Positions 1-9,726 are shown, numbered from the stretch's first letter. The stretch: DNA of 64,000 nucleotides from Clostridiales bacterium (GCA_015055805.1 SVHN01000004.1:88811-152810); one strand, 5' to 3'. Numbers and translations: made by a program. Notes: generated from the letters alone by a model not told the origin.

Positions 1-35
1 AAATTTTATATAAATTTATTTTTTTTGAAAAAGCC

Positions 36-64
36 TTGCAAATATATAACTTTCGTGATAGAAT
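36..64 (+). promoter_or_regulatory. sigma-A-type promoter for ppa
   Basis: TTGCAA (36-41), 17-nt spacer, TAGAAT (59-64), upstream of the ORF at 92. Confidence 0.6.
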
Positions 65-91
65 AAATATTATTTATTTAAGGAGAATATC

Positions 92-634
92 ATGAATATT
101 TGGCACGACATAGAAAGTAATAGAATTAAACCCGAAGAATTTATTGCCGTAGTTGAAATAAGCAAAGGCTCCAAGCAAAAATACGAAATGGACAAAAAGA
201 CGGGACTATTGCGTCTTGACAGAATCCTATACACTTCTACACACTACCCTGCAAATTACGGATTTATTCCGCACACGTTAGCAGCCGATAATGACCCACT
301 CGACGTACTAATTCTCTGTTCAGAAAGTCTTATTCCTATGAGTTTAGTTAAGTGTTACCCTATCGGCGTTATAATAATGAACGATAACGGCGCGGTAGAC
401 GAAAAAATTATAGCAATCCCCGACACCGATCCAAACTACAATACCTATAAAAGTATCCACGACTTGCCAGTGCATATTTTTGAAGAAATGAGACACTTTT
501 TCTCCGTATATAAACAGTTAGAGAATAAAAACACTACGGTTGACGTTGCATCAGATAAAGACGTTGCAGTTAAAATAATTGAGCAATCTATGGAAAATTA
601 TAAAGTTCATCTTTACGAACTTACCGCAAAATAA
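92..634 (+). CDS. ppa: Inorganic pyrophosphatase (soluble family I)
   Basis: 180 aa; family I PPase motifs (YPANYGFIPHT, DNDPLDVLIL); SD aaggag. Confidence 0.93.
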   Translation: MNIWHDIESNRIKPEEFIAVVEISKGSKQKYEMDKKTGLLRLDRILYTSTHYPANYGFIPHTLAADNDPLDVLILCSESLIPMSLVKCYPIGVIIMNDNGAVDEKIIAIPDTDPNYNTYKSIHDLPVHIFEEMRHFFSVYKQLENKNTTVDVASDKDVAVKIIEQSMENYKVHLYELTAK

Positions 635-648
635 TACTTAGACAACAT

Positions 649-680
649 AAAAGCAGCAAAGAAATTTGCTGCTTTTTCTC
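649..680. terminator. Bidirectional intrinsic terminator between convergent ppa and aminotransferase
   Basis: AGCAGCAAA-gaaa-TTTGCTGCT hairpin flanked by A and T runs. Confidence 0.75.
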
Positions 681-691
681 ATTATAAATGA

Positions 692-1885
692 TTATATCAA
701 TCCACAATCTTTTGCAAGAGCCTTAAACGCAGGCAACGAATTTTTAATTCTATTATTATCGACGCAATATGCTATTCTTACGTAACCATTTACACCAAAA
801 TCATCACAAGGCACGACTAAGATTTCATATTGCTTTGCCTTCTCGTAAAACTCAGTAGCGTTTTTAAAAGGTGATTTAACAAATAAATAGAACGCGCCGT
901 CAGGCTTTACGCACTCAAAACCGTACTCCGTCAAAGCATTGTAAATCAAATCGCGATTTTCTTTATACGCGCTTATATTAACCTTTGCGTTTATGCATGA
1001 CATAACGACCTTTTGGAACATACTTGGAGCGCAAACGTAACCAAGAGAGCGTCCAGCCCCACAAACAGCCAAATATACGTCTTTTGAATCAATCATCAAC
1101 GGATTAACTGCAATATACCCTATCCTTTCACCCGGCAATGATAATGATTTAGAATACGAATAACAAATTAAGGTATTATTATAATAATTCATTAAATACG
1201 GAACATTTATATCATTATAAACAAGTTCACGGTACGGCTCGTCCGCAATAAGATAAATAACCTTATTATACTCTTTCTGTTTTCTTTCAAGAATTTCGCA
1301 AACCTTACTAATGGTATCTTCTGTGTACACAACACCACTTGGATTATTTGGTGAATTAATTATAACAGCCTTTGTCTTTGGCGTTATTTTACTTTCAAAA
1401 TCTTCAACGTTGATTTGGAAGGTTTTTTCTTCAGGATCAGAAACAACAAGTGTTCCGCCAGCGTTTTGTACAAATACTCTATATTCAGTAAAGAATGGAG
1501 CAAAAACAATGCACTCGTCCCCCTCGTTGAACACGGCTTTTAGGCAAATTGAAAGTGATGCCGCTGCGCCGCACGTCATATAGATGTCGTTCGCAGAAAG
1601 ATTTAACCCAAATTTATCGTTAATGCTGTCGGATATGGTTTTTCTAACCGTAAAATCGCCTTGCGCAGACGTGTAGCCGTGAAGCGCTGTTGAATTCTCA
1701 TTATCTAGCAAATCTTTAATAGCTCGACTTACTTCCTTAGGCGGTTCAACGCTAGGATTTCCAAGACTAAAATCAAAAACTTTATCTGCTCCGATTTCAG
1801 CGGCGCGGACTTTACTATATTCAAAGATTTCTCTTATTATTGAACGTTTACTCCCAAGCTCATAGGCTTTTTTGTTTATATTCAT
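692..1885 (-). CDS. PLP-dependent class I/II aminotransferase (aspartate/aromatic type)
   Basis: 397 aa; NSPNNPSGVVY, ADEPYRELVY, SYSKSLSLPGERIGY (PLP lysine) motifs; last gene of the aryl operon. Confidence 0.88.
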   Translation of the reverse strand: MNINKKAYELGSKRSIIREIFEYSKVRAAEIGADKVFDFSLGNPSVEPPKEVSRAIKDLLDNENSTALHGYTSAQGDFTVRKTISDSINDKFGLNLSANDIYMTCGAAASLSICLKAVFNEGDECIVFAPFFTEYRVFVQNAGGTLVVSDPEEKTFQINVEDFESKITPKTKAVIINSPNNPSGVVYTEDTISKVCEILERKQKEYNKVIYLIADEPYRELVYNDINVPYLMNYYNNTLICYSYSKSLSLPGERIGYIAVNPLMIDSKDVYLAVCGAGRSLGYVCAPSMFQKVVMSCINAKVNISAYKENRDLIYNALTEYGFECVKPDGAFYLFVKSPFKNATEFYEKAKQYEILVVPCDDFGVNGYVRIAYCVDNNRIKNSLPAFKALAKDCGLI

Positions 1886-1893
1886 AACTCTCC

Positions 1894-2697
1894 TTACAAA
1901 TCAAGCAACTTGATTGCATTTTTATAGAATATTTTTTCTTCAGTTTCTTTGTCAAGTCCGTACGACTTTAATATTTCTACGTCCGACTTAATCTCTCGCC
2001 ACGGGCAATCGGTTGCAAAAAGAATTCTATCGTCGCCGTGCTTATAAAGTATATCCTTAAATGTTTTTTCACTAATTTCGTGTAGTGTAAAAGCCGTATC
2101 AAAATACACCTTTTCTCCAGCTAAAACATTTAATACCGTATTCCATTGCTTATGACCGCCGTAATGCGCAAGCACGAATTTATCGTGCTTTACTTCTTGT
2201 ATAACTTCTAAAACCATTTCTGGCGGGCACTTTACAGTTTCACCCAAATAACCGTCGTCTACACCTGCGTGTGTTACAACTATTAAATCATATTTTTTTG
2301 CGCATTTAAGGATATTAACGTAACCGTCAATATTGATAAACGAATTTTGATAATCGGGATGAATTTTAACGCCTTTGATACCATTATCTTTTAAAAATTT
2401 TAGTTTTCCGTCAATGTCTTCGCAATCAGGGTGAATACCGCCGAAAGATATTATTTTTTTATTTTCTGGATTAGCATTGATTCCGCAAACAAATTTTGTA
2501 ACACTATCAAACTGTGTCGGCTTTGTTAAAACTGGAAGTGCGACTGCCATATCTATCCCTGCTCGGTCAATTGCTTTTAATAAACCCGCAACCGTTCCGT
2601 CCGTACACGGATTCCCATTTGAACGCTCTTTTAGTGCATTTATTGTTGGTTGAGCAATTTTATCAGGAAAAACGTGCGTATGAAAATCTATTATCAT
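1894..2697 (-). CDS. Amidohydrolase-family (PF04909-like) metal-dependent hydrolase
   Basis: 267 aa; MIIDFHTHVFPDKIA (HxH), GVKIHPDYQ, VTHAG, FATDCPW motifs. Confidence 0.82.
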   Translation of the reverse strand: MIIDFHTHVFPDKIAQPTINALKERSNGNPCTDGTVAGLLKAIDRAGIDMAVALPVLTKPTQFDSVTKFVCGINANPENKKIISFGGIHPDCEDIDGKLKFLKDNGIKGVKIHPDYQNSFINIDGYVNILKCAKKYDLIVVTHAGVDDGYLGETVKCPPEMVLEVIQEVKHDKFVLAHYGGHKQWNTVLNVLAGEKVYFDTAFTLHEISEKTFKDILYKHGDDRILFATDCPWREIKSDVEILKSYGLDKETEEKIFYKNAIKLLDL

Positions 2698-2698
2698 A

Positions 2699-3127
2699 TT
2701 ATAATGATGCTATTTCTTCAAAAGACAGAGTTTTTACGCCGTGCGCCGAAAGAACGCTATCTGCAAGTGCTAAATCTGATGCTTTAAGAACAACAGATGC
2801 TTCCTGTCCGTCGATTGAAAGCCCGTACATATATTCTACGTTTATATTGTTATCTGCTAAGAGTGTCAACAAATCTTGCAAACTTCCTGCTTGATGAGTG
2901 ATTTTAATAACGATAACGTCAGTAAGCATTGTAGAAAATCCGTCTTCAGAAAGTTTTTGCTTTCCAAGTTCGGGATTATTAACGATAAGACGCAATAGTC
3001 CATATTCGGTCGTGTCGGCTAAACTCAAAGATAAAATATTTACCTTGTTAGTCTTTAATACGTTAAGAACTTCGCCAAGTCTTCCCTGTCTATTTTCAAT
3101 AAAAACTGATAACTGTTTTGCAACCAT
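2699..3127 (-). CDS. Tandem ACT-domain protein
   Basis: 142 aa; two ACT-like repeats (QLSVFIENRQGRLGEVLNVL; VIVIKITHQAGSLQDLLTLLADNNINVEYMYG). Confidence 0.85.
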   Translation of the reverse strand: MVAKQLSVFIENRQGRLGEVLNVLKTNKVNILSLSLADTTEYGLLRLIVNNPELGKQKLSEDGFSTMLTDVIVIKITHQAGSLQDLLTLLADNNINVEYMYGLSIDGQEASVVLKASDLALADSVLSAHGVKTLSFEEIASL

Positions 3128-3148
3128 AATAATTCCTCCTAAAATATA

Positions 3149-4447
3149 TTAATATAATTTACGTTTATCAATAACGTGAACGGCTTTACCCTCACTTCTA
3201 ACCAAGGTCTGTGGTTCAACGATTTTAACCTTAGGATTAAGCCCAAGTGCCTGTGATAATACGTGAGTAATCTTTTGGGTAAGCTTTTCAAGACCTCTAA
3301 TTTCGTCAGTGAAATACTGCGGATTCAGTTCAACTTGAATCTCAAGCGTATCAAGATTATTTACTCTATCGACGATCATCATATAATGTGGTGAAACTTC
3401 GTCAACTTCTATAAGAGCCGCTTCAACTTGGCTTGGGAATACGTTAACGCCACGAATAATAAGCATATCGTCGACACGTCCCTTAAACCTGCTTATTCTT
3501 GCACTAGTTCTACCGCAATCACAAGTAGCGTAATCAATACTAGTTAAGTCCTTAGTTCTGTATCTTAAAAGCGGTAAACCTTCTTTTGTAAGCGTAGTAA
3601 ATACCAATTCACCCGTTTCACCAACCGTTTGCGGTTGCATAGTAGCAGAATTAATAATTTCCGGATAAAAATGATCTTCGCAAACGTGTAACCCTTTATG
3701 AAATTCACAGTCGCAAGCAACGCCGGGTCCCATAACTTCGCTAAGCCCATAAATATCAAATGCTTTAATATTTAAGCGTTCTTCAATTTCTTTGTGCATT
3801 TTTTCAGTCCATGGTTCTGCACCGCAAATAGCTGCTTTAAGTTTGATATCCTTTACCATATTTTCAGTTTCTAATACTTCAGCAATATGTAAAAGATAAG
3901 ACGGAGTACAAGCAATAGCCGTTGCACCAAAATCTACCATCATCGTAGTCAATTTTTTGGAGTTACCAGTACTCATAGGAACAACCATTGCGCCTATTTT
4001 TTCTGCGCCGCTGTGGGCCCCAAGCCCACCGGTAAACAAACCGTATCCATAAGCAATTTGAACGATATCGTTTCTGCCAACACCAGCCATAGAAAAGCAT
4101 CTAGCAACACACTCAGACCAAACGTCAAGATCGTGACGAGTGTAGCCAACAACGGTTGCTTTACCAGTAGTTCCACTAGATGCGTGTATTCTAACTATCT
4201 GTGATTGCGGTACAGCAAAAAGTCCAAAAGGATAGTTATCCCTTAAATCGTCCTTAGTGGTAAAGGGAAGTTTGGTGATATCTTCTATACTTTTTATGTC
4301 GCCGGGCAACATGCCAAGAACTTGCATTTTTTTACGATAAAAATCAACGTTATGATATACGTAATCTACAAGTTTTACAAGTCTTGCGCTCTGTAAAGAC
4401 GAAAGTTCGTCTCTACTCATACATTCTTTAGTTTCATTCCAAATCAT
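3149..4447 (-). CDS. paaK: Phenylacetate-CoA ligase (AMP-forming), paralog 2
   Basis: 432 aa; HASSGTTGKATVVGYT, YGLSEVMGPGV, RGVNVFPSQVE motifs. Confidence 0.9.
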   Translation of the reverse strand: MIWNETKECMSRDELSSLQSARLVKLVDYVYHNVDFYRKKMQVLGMLPGDIKSIEDITKLPFTTKDDLRDNYPFGLFAVPQSQIVRIHASSGTTGKATVVGYTRHDLDVWSECVARCFSMAGVGRNDIVQIAYGYGLFTGGLGAHSGAEKIGAMVVPMSTGNSKKLTTMMVDFGATAIACTPSYLLHIAEVLETENMVKDIKLKAAICGAEPWTEKMHKEIEERLNIKAFDIYGLSEVMGPGVACDCEFHKGLHVCEDHFYPEIINSATMQPQTVGETGELVFTTLTKEGLPLLRYRTKDLTSIDYATCDCGRTSARISRFKGRVDDMLIIRGVNVFPSQVEAALIEVDEVSPHYMMIVDRVNNLDTLEIQVELNPQYFTDEIRGLEKLTQKITHVLSQALGLNPKVKIVEPQTLVRSEGKAVHVIDKRKLY

Positions 4448-4464
4448 TTTTCACACCCCTAATT

Positions 4465-5034
4465 TTAAGAATTATATCCAGCGTCAAACGCGCTCTTGTT
4501 TATATCAATAGTTTTTTGTGGAACAGTCTTTTCAATAACGCTTACCCATTCCTCGTATTTAAATCCTATATGTTTAGCCGCAACCCCAAGGACAACTGAA
4601 TTTAGCACCTTGCTGTTCCCAAGTTTTTTCGCAATTGCTGCACCGTCAATCGTATATACGTTGTGATCTTTTTTTAGGTTTTCAATAATATTTTCGGGAT
4701 AAGTGCTCGCCCCTATAACAACGGTCATAGGATCTATTCTGCAATCATTAACTATAAGCTTACCATCTTTTTTTAAGAAATGAGCATATCTAAGAGCCTC
4801 TAACCTTTCAAATGCGATCAGAACGTCAACGTTGCCTTCTTCAACGACAGGCTCGTTTACCTGTTTATCAAACCTTACGAACGTAACCACGCTCCCGCCA
4901 CGCTGAGCCATACCGTGAACTTCCGAAAGTTTAACATCAAACCCAGCATTAAGAGCGGTTTTACCTATAATTCTGCTAGTAAGAAGTGTTCCTTGTCCAC
5001 CAACACCAACAACCATAACGTTTAATTTTTCCAT
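4465..5034 (-). CDS. iorB: Indolepyruvate ferredoxin oxidoreductase, beta subunit
   Basis: 189 aa; VGGQGTLLTSRIIG, SEVHGMAQRGGSVVTFVR, adjacent to iorA. Confidence 0.92.
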   Translation of the reverse strand: MEKLNVMVVGVGGQGTLLTSRIIGKTALNAGFDVKLSEVHGMAQRGGSVVTFVRFDKQVNEPVVEEGNVDVLIAFERLEALRYAHFLKKDGKLIVNDCRIDPMTVVIGASTYPENIIENLKKDHNVYTIDGAAIAKKLGNSKVLNSVVLGVAAKHIGFKYEEWVSVIEKTVPQKTIDINKSAFDAGYNS

Positions 5035-5038
5035 ATTA

Positions 5039-6778
5039 TTATCTCTCCACTCTATCTATTGCGTCGAATTTGCAATAACTTCTGCAAAGACCGCAACCGT
5101 TACACATCGTATCGTCAATCTTAATCGTCCCGTCAGCATTTTTTGTTATTGCAGGACAACCGATTTTTAAGCACATACCGCATTTTTTGCATTTTTCTGG
5201 ATTTGCCACACATTTATAAGGGAATTTTTGACCTTTAAGCAATGCGCACGGTGCTTTTGCAATGATTACTGTTAAAGTATCACCGTTTACAGACTCTTTC
5301 AACGTCTTTTCCAATTCTTTAACGTCAAACGCATCGATTTCAATTACCCTAGGAACACCTATTGCTTTGCAAAGCTCGGATAAATTTATCGCGTAAGTGT
5401 CTTCATTTTTTAGAGTTTTACCAGTAGCAGCGTGTTGTTGATGACCTGTCATACCAGTAGTACGGTTATCAAGAATAAGTACGGTTGCAGTAGATTTATT
5501 GTAAACCATATTTACAAGTGAATTAACACCGGTATGTAAGAAAGTTGAATCACCTATAACAGCAACCCAATTTTTAATAAACTCTTTTCCTTTTGCTTTT
5601 TCTATGCCGTGGAGTGAAGAAATACTTGCACCCATACAAAGCGTACTATCTATAACACCAAGTGGAGCAACTGCGCCAAGCGTATAACAACCGATATCAC
5701 CTGCCGCGTGAATTTTAAGTTTGTTTAATACTGAAAACACACTTCTATGCGGGCACCCTGGACACAAAATCGGCGGACGATTAGGAACGGTTTCTTTATC
5801 AAAAACCTGATCGTTGTTGCCAAACATAACCTTTTTTAGCATGTTTGCGCTATATTCGCCTTGTTTAGTGAAAAGTTCTTTACCTTTAACGTCAATCCCC
5901 CAAGACTTAACCTGCTCTTCAATGACAGGTTCAAGTTCTTCAAATATGTATAGAGTTTTAACCTTTTTTGAAAATTCTTCTATGAGTTTTCTAGGTAACG
6001 GATTAACTAAGCCAAGTTTAAGAACGCTTGCGTTAGGACAAGCTTCCTTAACGTACTGATACGGAATACCGCTAGTTATAAAGCCGATTTCGGTATCATT
6101 TATTTCCATTTTATTTATTGATAGTTCAGATGCGTCTGCAGCAAGGCGGTTTTCTCTATCTTCAACAACAAGGTGTCTACCGATTGCAGATGCAGGCATC
6201 ATAACGTATTTTTTAACGTCACGCGCATATTCTTTATCTTCCACTTCTACTCTGTCGCAGAGTTCAACAACGCCCTGAGAGTGTGACAGTTTTGTGGTGG
6301 TTCTTAATATTACAGGCGTATCGTATTTTTCGCTTATTTCATAAGCGAGTTTTGTAAAGTCTTTTGCCTCTTGGCTATCTGACGGTTCTAACACCGGAAT
6401 ATGCGCTGATCTTGCAATCATTCTGGTATCCTGCTCATTTTGAGAACTTGCAAGTCCCGGATCGTCTGCAACAACGAATACCGCACCACCGTTCACACCT
6501 GTATAAGAAAAAGTATACAACGGATCACTTGCAACGTTTAGACCAACGTGTTTCATGCAAGCAAGACTTCTCACTCCAGCAAAAGATGCGCCGAAAGCAA
6601 CTTCTGCGGCTACTTTTTCGTTCGGTGCCCATTCGGTATATACAACGTCATATTTAGCAAGGCTTTCACTTATTTCCGTACTAGGCGTTCCAGGGTACGC
6701 ACTTGAGACCTTAACACCTGCCTCATACGCACCACGAGCAATAGCCTCGTTACCAAGCATTATAATTTTTTCACTCAT
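5039..6778 (-). CDS. iorA: Indolepyruvate ferredoxin oxidoreductase, alpha subunit
   Basis: 579 aa; SSAYPGTPSTEI, TPP-binding GDIGCYTLG region, C-terminal 2x[4Fe-4S] CKKCGMC/CNGCGLCRSYC. Confidence 0.94.
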   Translation of the reverse strand: MSEKIIMLGNEAIARGAYEAGVKVSSAYPGTPSTEISESLAKYDVVYTEWAPNEKVAAEVAFGASFAGVRSLACMKHVGLNVASDPLYTFSYTGVNGGAVFVVADDPGLASSQNEQDTRMIARSAHIPVLEPSDSQEAKDFTKLAYEISEKYDTPVILRTTTKLSHSQGVVELCDRVEVEDKEYARDVKKYVMMPASAIGRHLVVEDRENRLAADASELSINKMEINDTEIGFITSGIPYQYVKEACPNASVLKLGLVNPLPRKLIEEFSKKVKTLYIFEELEPVIEEQVKSWGIDVKGKELFTKQGEYSANMLKKVMFGNNDQVFDKETVPNRPPILCPGCPHRSVFSVLNKLKIHAAGDIGCYTLGAVAPLGVIDSTLCMGASISSLHGIEKAKGKEFIKNWVAVIGDSTFLHTGVNSLVNMVYNKSTATVLILDNRTTGMTGHQQHAATGKTLKNEDTYAINLSELCKAIGVPRVIEIDAFDVKELEKTLKESVNGDTLTVIIAKAPCALLKGQKFPYKCVANPEKCKKCGMCLKIGCPAITKNADGTIKIDDTMCNGCGLCRSYCKFDAIDRVER

Positions 6779-6779
6779 A

Positions 6780-8078
6780 TCATTTACTCCTTAAATCCTT
6801 TATCCTTTTTGCTTTACCTTCAAATCTTTGAAGTGTGTTCGGTGATTCGAGCGTTACTTTTGCATCAAGACCAAGAATAATTTTAAGTTTATTTTTGATG
6901 TTTACGGTAAGATCTTGTAATACTTTAAACGAGTCGGTTGATTGAGCGAGTTCAACTCTGATTTCAAGTTTATCGTTGTAACCTTCTCTCGTCACAATTA
7001 TTTCATAATGCGGTCCAAGTTCGTTAAAGCTTAATACAACTTCTTCTATTTGACTTGGGAAAACGTTTACACCGCGGATTTTTAACATATCGTCACTTCT
7101 ACCCGACGGGTTTTCCATTCTACAGAAAGTTCTACCGCACTTACAAGGTTCATAGAAAAGTCTTGTTATATCTTTAGTTCTATATCTTATAAGCGGAAGA
7201 GCGTCTTTCTTTATACATGTAATAACAAGTTCGCCTTTTTCACCAGCCGGCAGCACTTCTCCTGTCTGCGGATTAATTATTTCAGGAATAAAGAAGTCTT
7301 CGTTTATATGTAAGCCGCAATGTTCAAGGCATTCACCCGATACACCCGGTCCCATAAGTTCACTCATGCCGTAGTTTGTAGTTATGAGCATATCTTCGCC
7401 CCAAACCTTATGCATTTCTTCACGCATAGCATCGGTTAAAAGTTCACTACCGACAAGCCCTATCTTAACTTTAAGATCTTTTCTAGGGTCAACCCCCATA
7501 GAATTAGCGACTTCAGCAAGCCTTAACGCGTAAGACGGCGTCGCAACTAAAAGGCTAGTTTCAAAGTCTTGCATATACATAATCTGTTTTTCAGAATTAC
7601 CCGTTGATGACGGTACGATAGCAGCACCTATATTTTCTAAGCCGTAGTGTAACCCAAGTGCGCCCGTAAACATTCCGTACCCAAAGCAAATTTGAGCAAC
7701 GTCGTTACTTGTTGCGCCCCCCATACAAGCAATTCTAGAAACACACTCTGTCCAGCTGTCTAAGTCGTTTTTCGTATATCCTACAACAGTAGGCTTGCCC
7801 GTCGTGCCGCTAGACGCGTGTATTCGCGCTAATTCTGAACGCGGAACGGCAAAAAGTCCAAAGGGATACGTATCTCTCATATCCTGTTTTGTAATAAAAG
7901 GTAATTTTTTTAAATCGTGAAGAGATTTTATATCTTCAGGCTTAATATTAGCTTCGTCCATTTTTGCTCTATACGGCTTAACTTTTTCATAAACTCTAGA
8001 TACCGTTTCTTTAAGTCTTTCAAGCTGAATTTTTTCAAGTTCACTTCTCGGTAGAGTTTCTTCCTTTGACCAAATCAT
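6780..8078 (-). CDS. paaK: Phenylacetate-CoA ligase (AMP-forming), paralog 1
   Basis: 432 aa; HASSGTTGKPTVVGYT, NYGMSELMGPGVSGEC, RGVNVFPSQIEEV. Confidence 0.9.
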   Translation of the reverse strand: MIWSKEETLPRSELEKIQLERLKETVSRVYEKVKPYRAKMDEANIKPEDIKSLHDLKKLPFITKQDMRDTYPFGLFAVPRSELARIHASSGTTGKPTVVGYTKNDLDSWTECVSRIACMGGATSNDVAQICFGYGMFTGALGLHYGLENIGAAIVPSSTGNSEKQIMYMQDFETSLLVATPSYALRLAEVANSMGVDPRKDLKVKIGLVGSELLTDAMREEMHKVWGEDMLITTNYGMSELMGPGVSGECLEHCGLHINEDFFIPEIINPQTGEVLPAGEKGELVITCIKKDALPLIRYRTKDITRLFYEPCKCGRTFCRMENPSGRSDDMLKIRGVNVFPSQIEEVVLSFNELGPHYEIIVTREGYNDKLEIRVELAQSTDSFKVLQDLTVNIKNKLKIILGLDAKVTLESPNTLQRFEGKAKRIKDLRSK

Positions 8079-8092
8079 TATTATCTCCTAAT

Positions 8093-9619
8093 TTAAACTT
8101 CGTTTTCAATCGGTTTATTGAACGCATCTTCAATTATTACTTTGTTTGGTTGCTTTGTAAGAAGGCTAACAACGACGGTTGATATCATTGAGAACGCCAT
8201 ACAAATTACACCTATGGTCGGCGATAGTCCTATACCCGCCTGTATTGCGCCACCAAAAGAACAACTCCAACCACATTTATCGTAACCAAGTACAATAGTC
8301 AAAACAACGGTAATAACGAGCGTTCCTATAATGGACGTCCAAACCGCAGGTTTAGTAACCTTTTTCCAAATAACACCAAGAACGTAAGGTCCTATAAAGC
8401 AGCCGGCAAGAGTACCCCAACTAAGTCCCATCATGTACGCTATCGCAGCAATATTAAATTTAGCGTTTAGAACTGCTAAAACTACAGAAATCGCAACGAA
8501 CACCAAACACAAAATCTTCATTAAAACGTTAACTTTTTTATCCGATGCATCGGGGTTTATTTTGCCCTTATATATATCGACAGAAACAACCGACGCGCTT
8601 GCAAGAGAAACTGATGACAGCGTTGACATGCTTGCAGATAGAATAAGAACGGCAATAATTCCCATAACACCAGCAGGAATTACCAAATTTAACATATAAG
8701 GAATAGTGTTATCCGTTCCAATCTCAGGAACTTCACCAGCAAATAACGGACTTAATCCGCCGACGAAATATGCGCCAAATCCGATTATTAAAGCAAATAG
8801 CGTACTAACGACCGTTCCTTGCATAATTGCTTTCCTGTCACGAATCGCATAGTATTTATGTATAGTTTGCGGCAGAGCCCAAACACCAAACGACGTTAAA
8901 AGAATTAACGCTATCAAAGAAACCGTATCACCATAGAAACCTGTTTTTTCGCTATTAAAAGTAAACCAGTTTAATTCAGACAAATCCCAGTTTACGGTTC
9001 TATAATCCATAAAGAATATAAACATTAGGATAACACCGATAAGCATTATAATTCCTTGGATAAAATCTGAAAGAGCCGTTGCAAAGTAACCACCAAAGAA
9101 AAGATAAAGCGCAGTTATTGCGGCAAGAGCAATCATAATAATCCAACCGGGGATATTAAATACGATTTCAAAAAGGTTGCTTAAACCGTTATAAACCGAC
9201 GCGGAATACGGAATAAGAAATATAAATATTATTATTGCAGAACATAGTCTTAAATTTTTACTACCGTATCTCTTTTCAAAAAATTCAGGCATAGTCTTTG
9301 CTTGAAGACGAGTGGTCATATTCTTTGTGCGCTTTGCAAGAACCATCCAAGCAAAAAGAGAACCAATTATTGCGTTACCTATACCGATCCAAACGGCAGC
9401 AAGCTGATAAGCAGCACCGAACTTACCTGCATAGCCAATAAAAATTACCGCAGAAAAATAGGTCGTGCCGTAAGCAAACGCACTCATCCAACCATTTAGC
9501 CCTTTCTTTCCTGCAAGCAGAAAGTCGTTTACTGATTTAGATCTGTTTTTGGTATAGATTGTAATCGCAACCATACCGAGCACGTACAACACAAGTGGTA
9601 AATAGTTCCAAAACATCAT
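8093..9619 (-). CDS. Sodium:solute symporter (SSS family), candidate aryl-acid transporter
   Basis: 508 aa, about 13 hydrophobic segments; DFLLAGKKGLNGWMSAFAYGTTYFSAVIFIGYAG SSS signature; first structural gene after the attenuator. Confidence 0.85.
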   Translation of the reverse strand: MMFWNYLPLVLYVLGMVAITIYTKNRSKSVNDFLLAGKKGLNGWMSAFAYGTTYFSAVIFIGYAGKFGAAYQLAAVWIGIGNAIIGSLFAWMVLAKRTKNMTTRLQAKTMPEFFEKRYGSKNLRLCSAIIIFIFLIPYSASVYNGLSNLFEIVFNIPGWIIMIALAAITALYLFFGGYFATALSDFIQGIIMLIGVILMFIFFMDYRTVNWDLSELNWFTFNSEKTGFYGDTVSLIALILLTSFGVWALPQTIHKYYAIRDRKAIMQGTVVSTLFALIIGFGAYFVGGLSPLFAGEVPEIGTDNTIPYMLNLVIPAGVMGIIAVLILSASMSTLSSVSLASASVVSVDIYKGKINPDASDKKVNVLMKILCLVFVAISVVLAVLNAKFNIAAIAYMMGLSWGTLAGCFIGPYVLGVIWKKVTKPAVWTSIIGTLVITVVLTIVLGYDKCGWSCSFGGAIQAGIGLSPTIGVICMAFSMISTVVVSLLTKQPNKVIIEDAFNKPIENEV

Positions 9620-9627
9620 ATTACCTC

Positions 9628-9659
9628 AAAAAAAGAAACCGCCGTATTCAATCGGCGGT
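9628..9659 (-). terminator. Leader terminator (attenuator) upstream of the SSS-paaK-ior operon
   Basis: Minus strand ACCGCCG-attgaata-CGGCGGT-TTCTTTTTTT, ending directly before SD gaggt of the 9619 start. Confidence 0.85.
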
Positions 9660-9689
9660 ACTTAATATTTTTATCTTAAAAAAGTCCGC
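9655..9689 (-). promoter_or_regulatory. Candidate antiterminator (2:3 pairing)
   Basis: GCGGACTT (9689-9682) pairs with AAGT-(a)-CCGC (9663-9655), sequestering the terminator 5' arm. Confidence 0.6.
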
Positions 9690-9693
9690 GCAA

Positions 9694-9726
9694 ATTTTTA
9701 CCATTATTCAAAATAATAGTAAAAAT
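9694..9726 (-). promoter_or_regulatory. Candidate 1:2 hairpin overlapping leader-peptide codons and stop
   Basis: ATTTTTACTATTATT-ttg-AATAATGGTAAAAAT: 15 bp (one G-U) spanning the last Tyr/Phe codons and the stop. Confidence 0.6.

Noticed and set aside
1311-1583. 90-aa plus-strand ORF antisense to the aminotransferase
   Set aside because: Shadow ORF on the opposite strand of a strongly conserved gene; no SD or recognizable domain.
2514-3152. Plus-strand ORFs of 126 and 84 aa opposite the amidohydrolase/ACT genes
   Set aside because: Antisense shadows of supported minus-strand CDSs.
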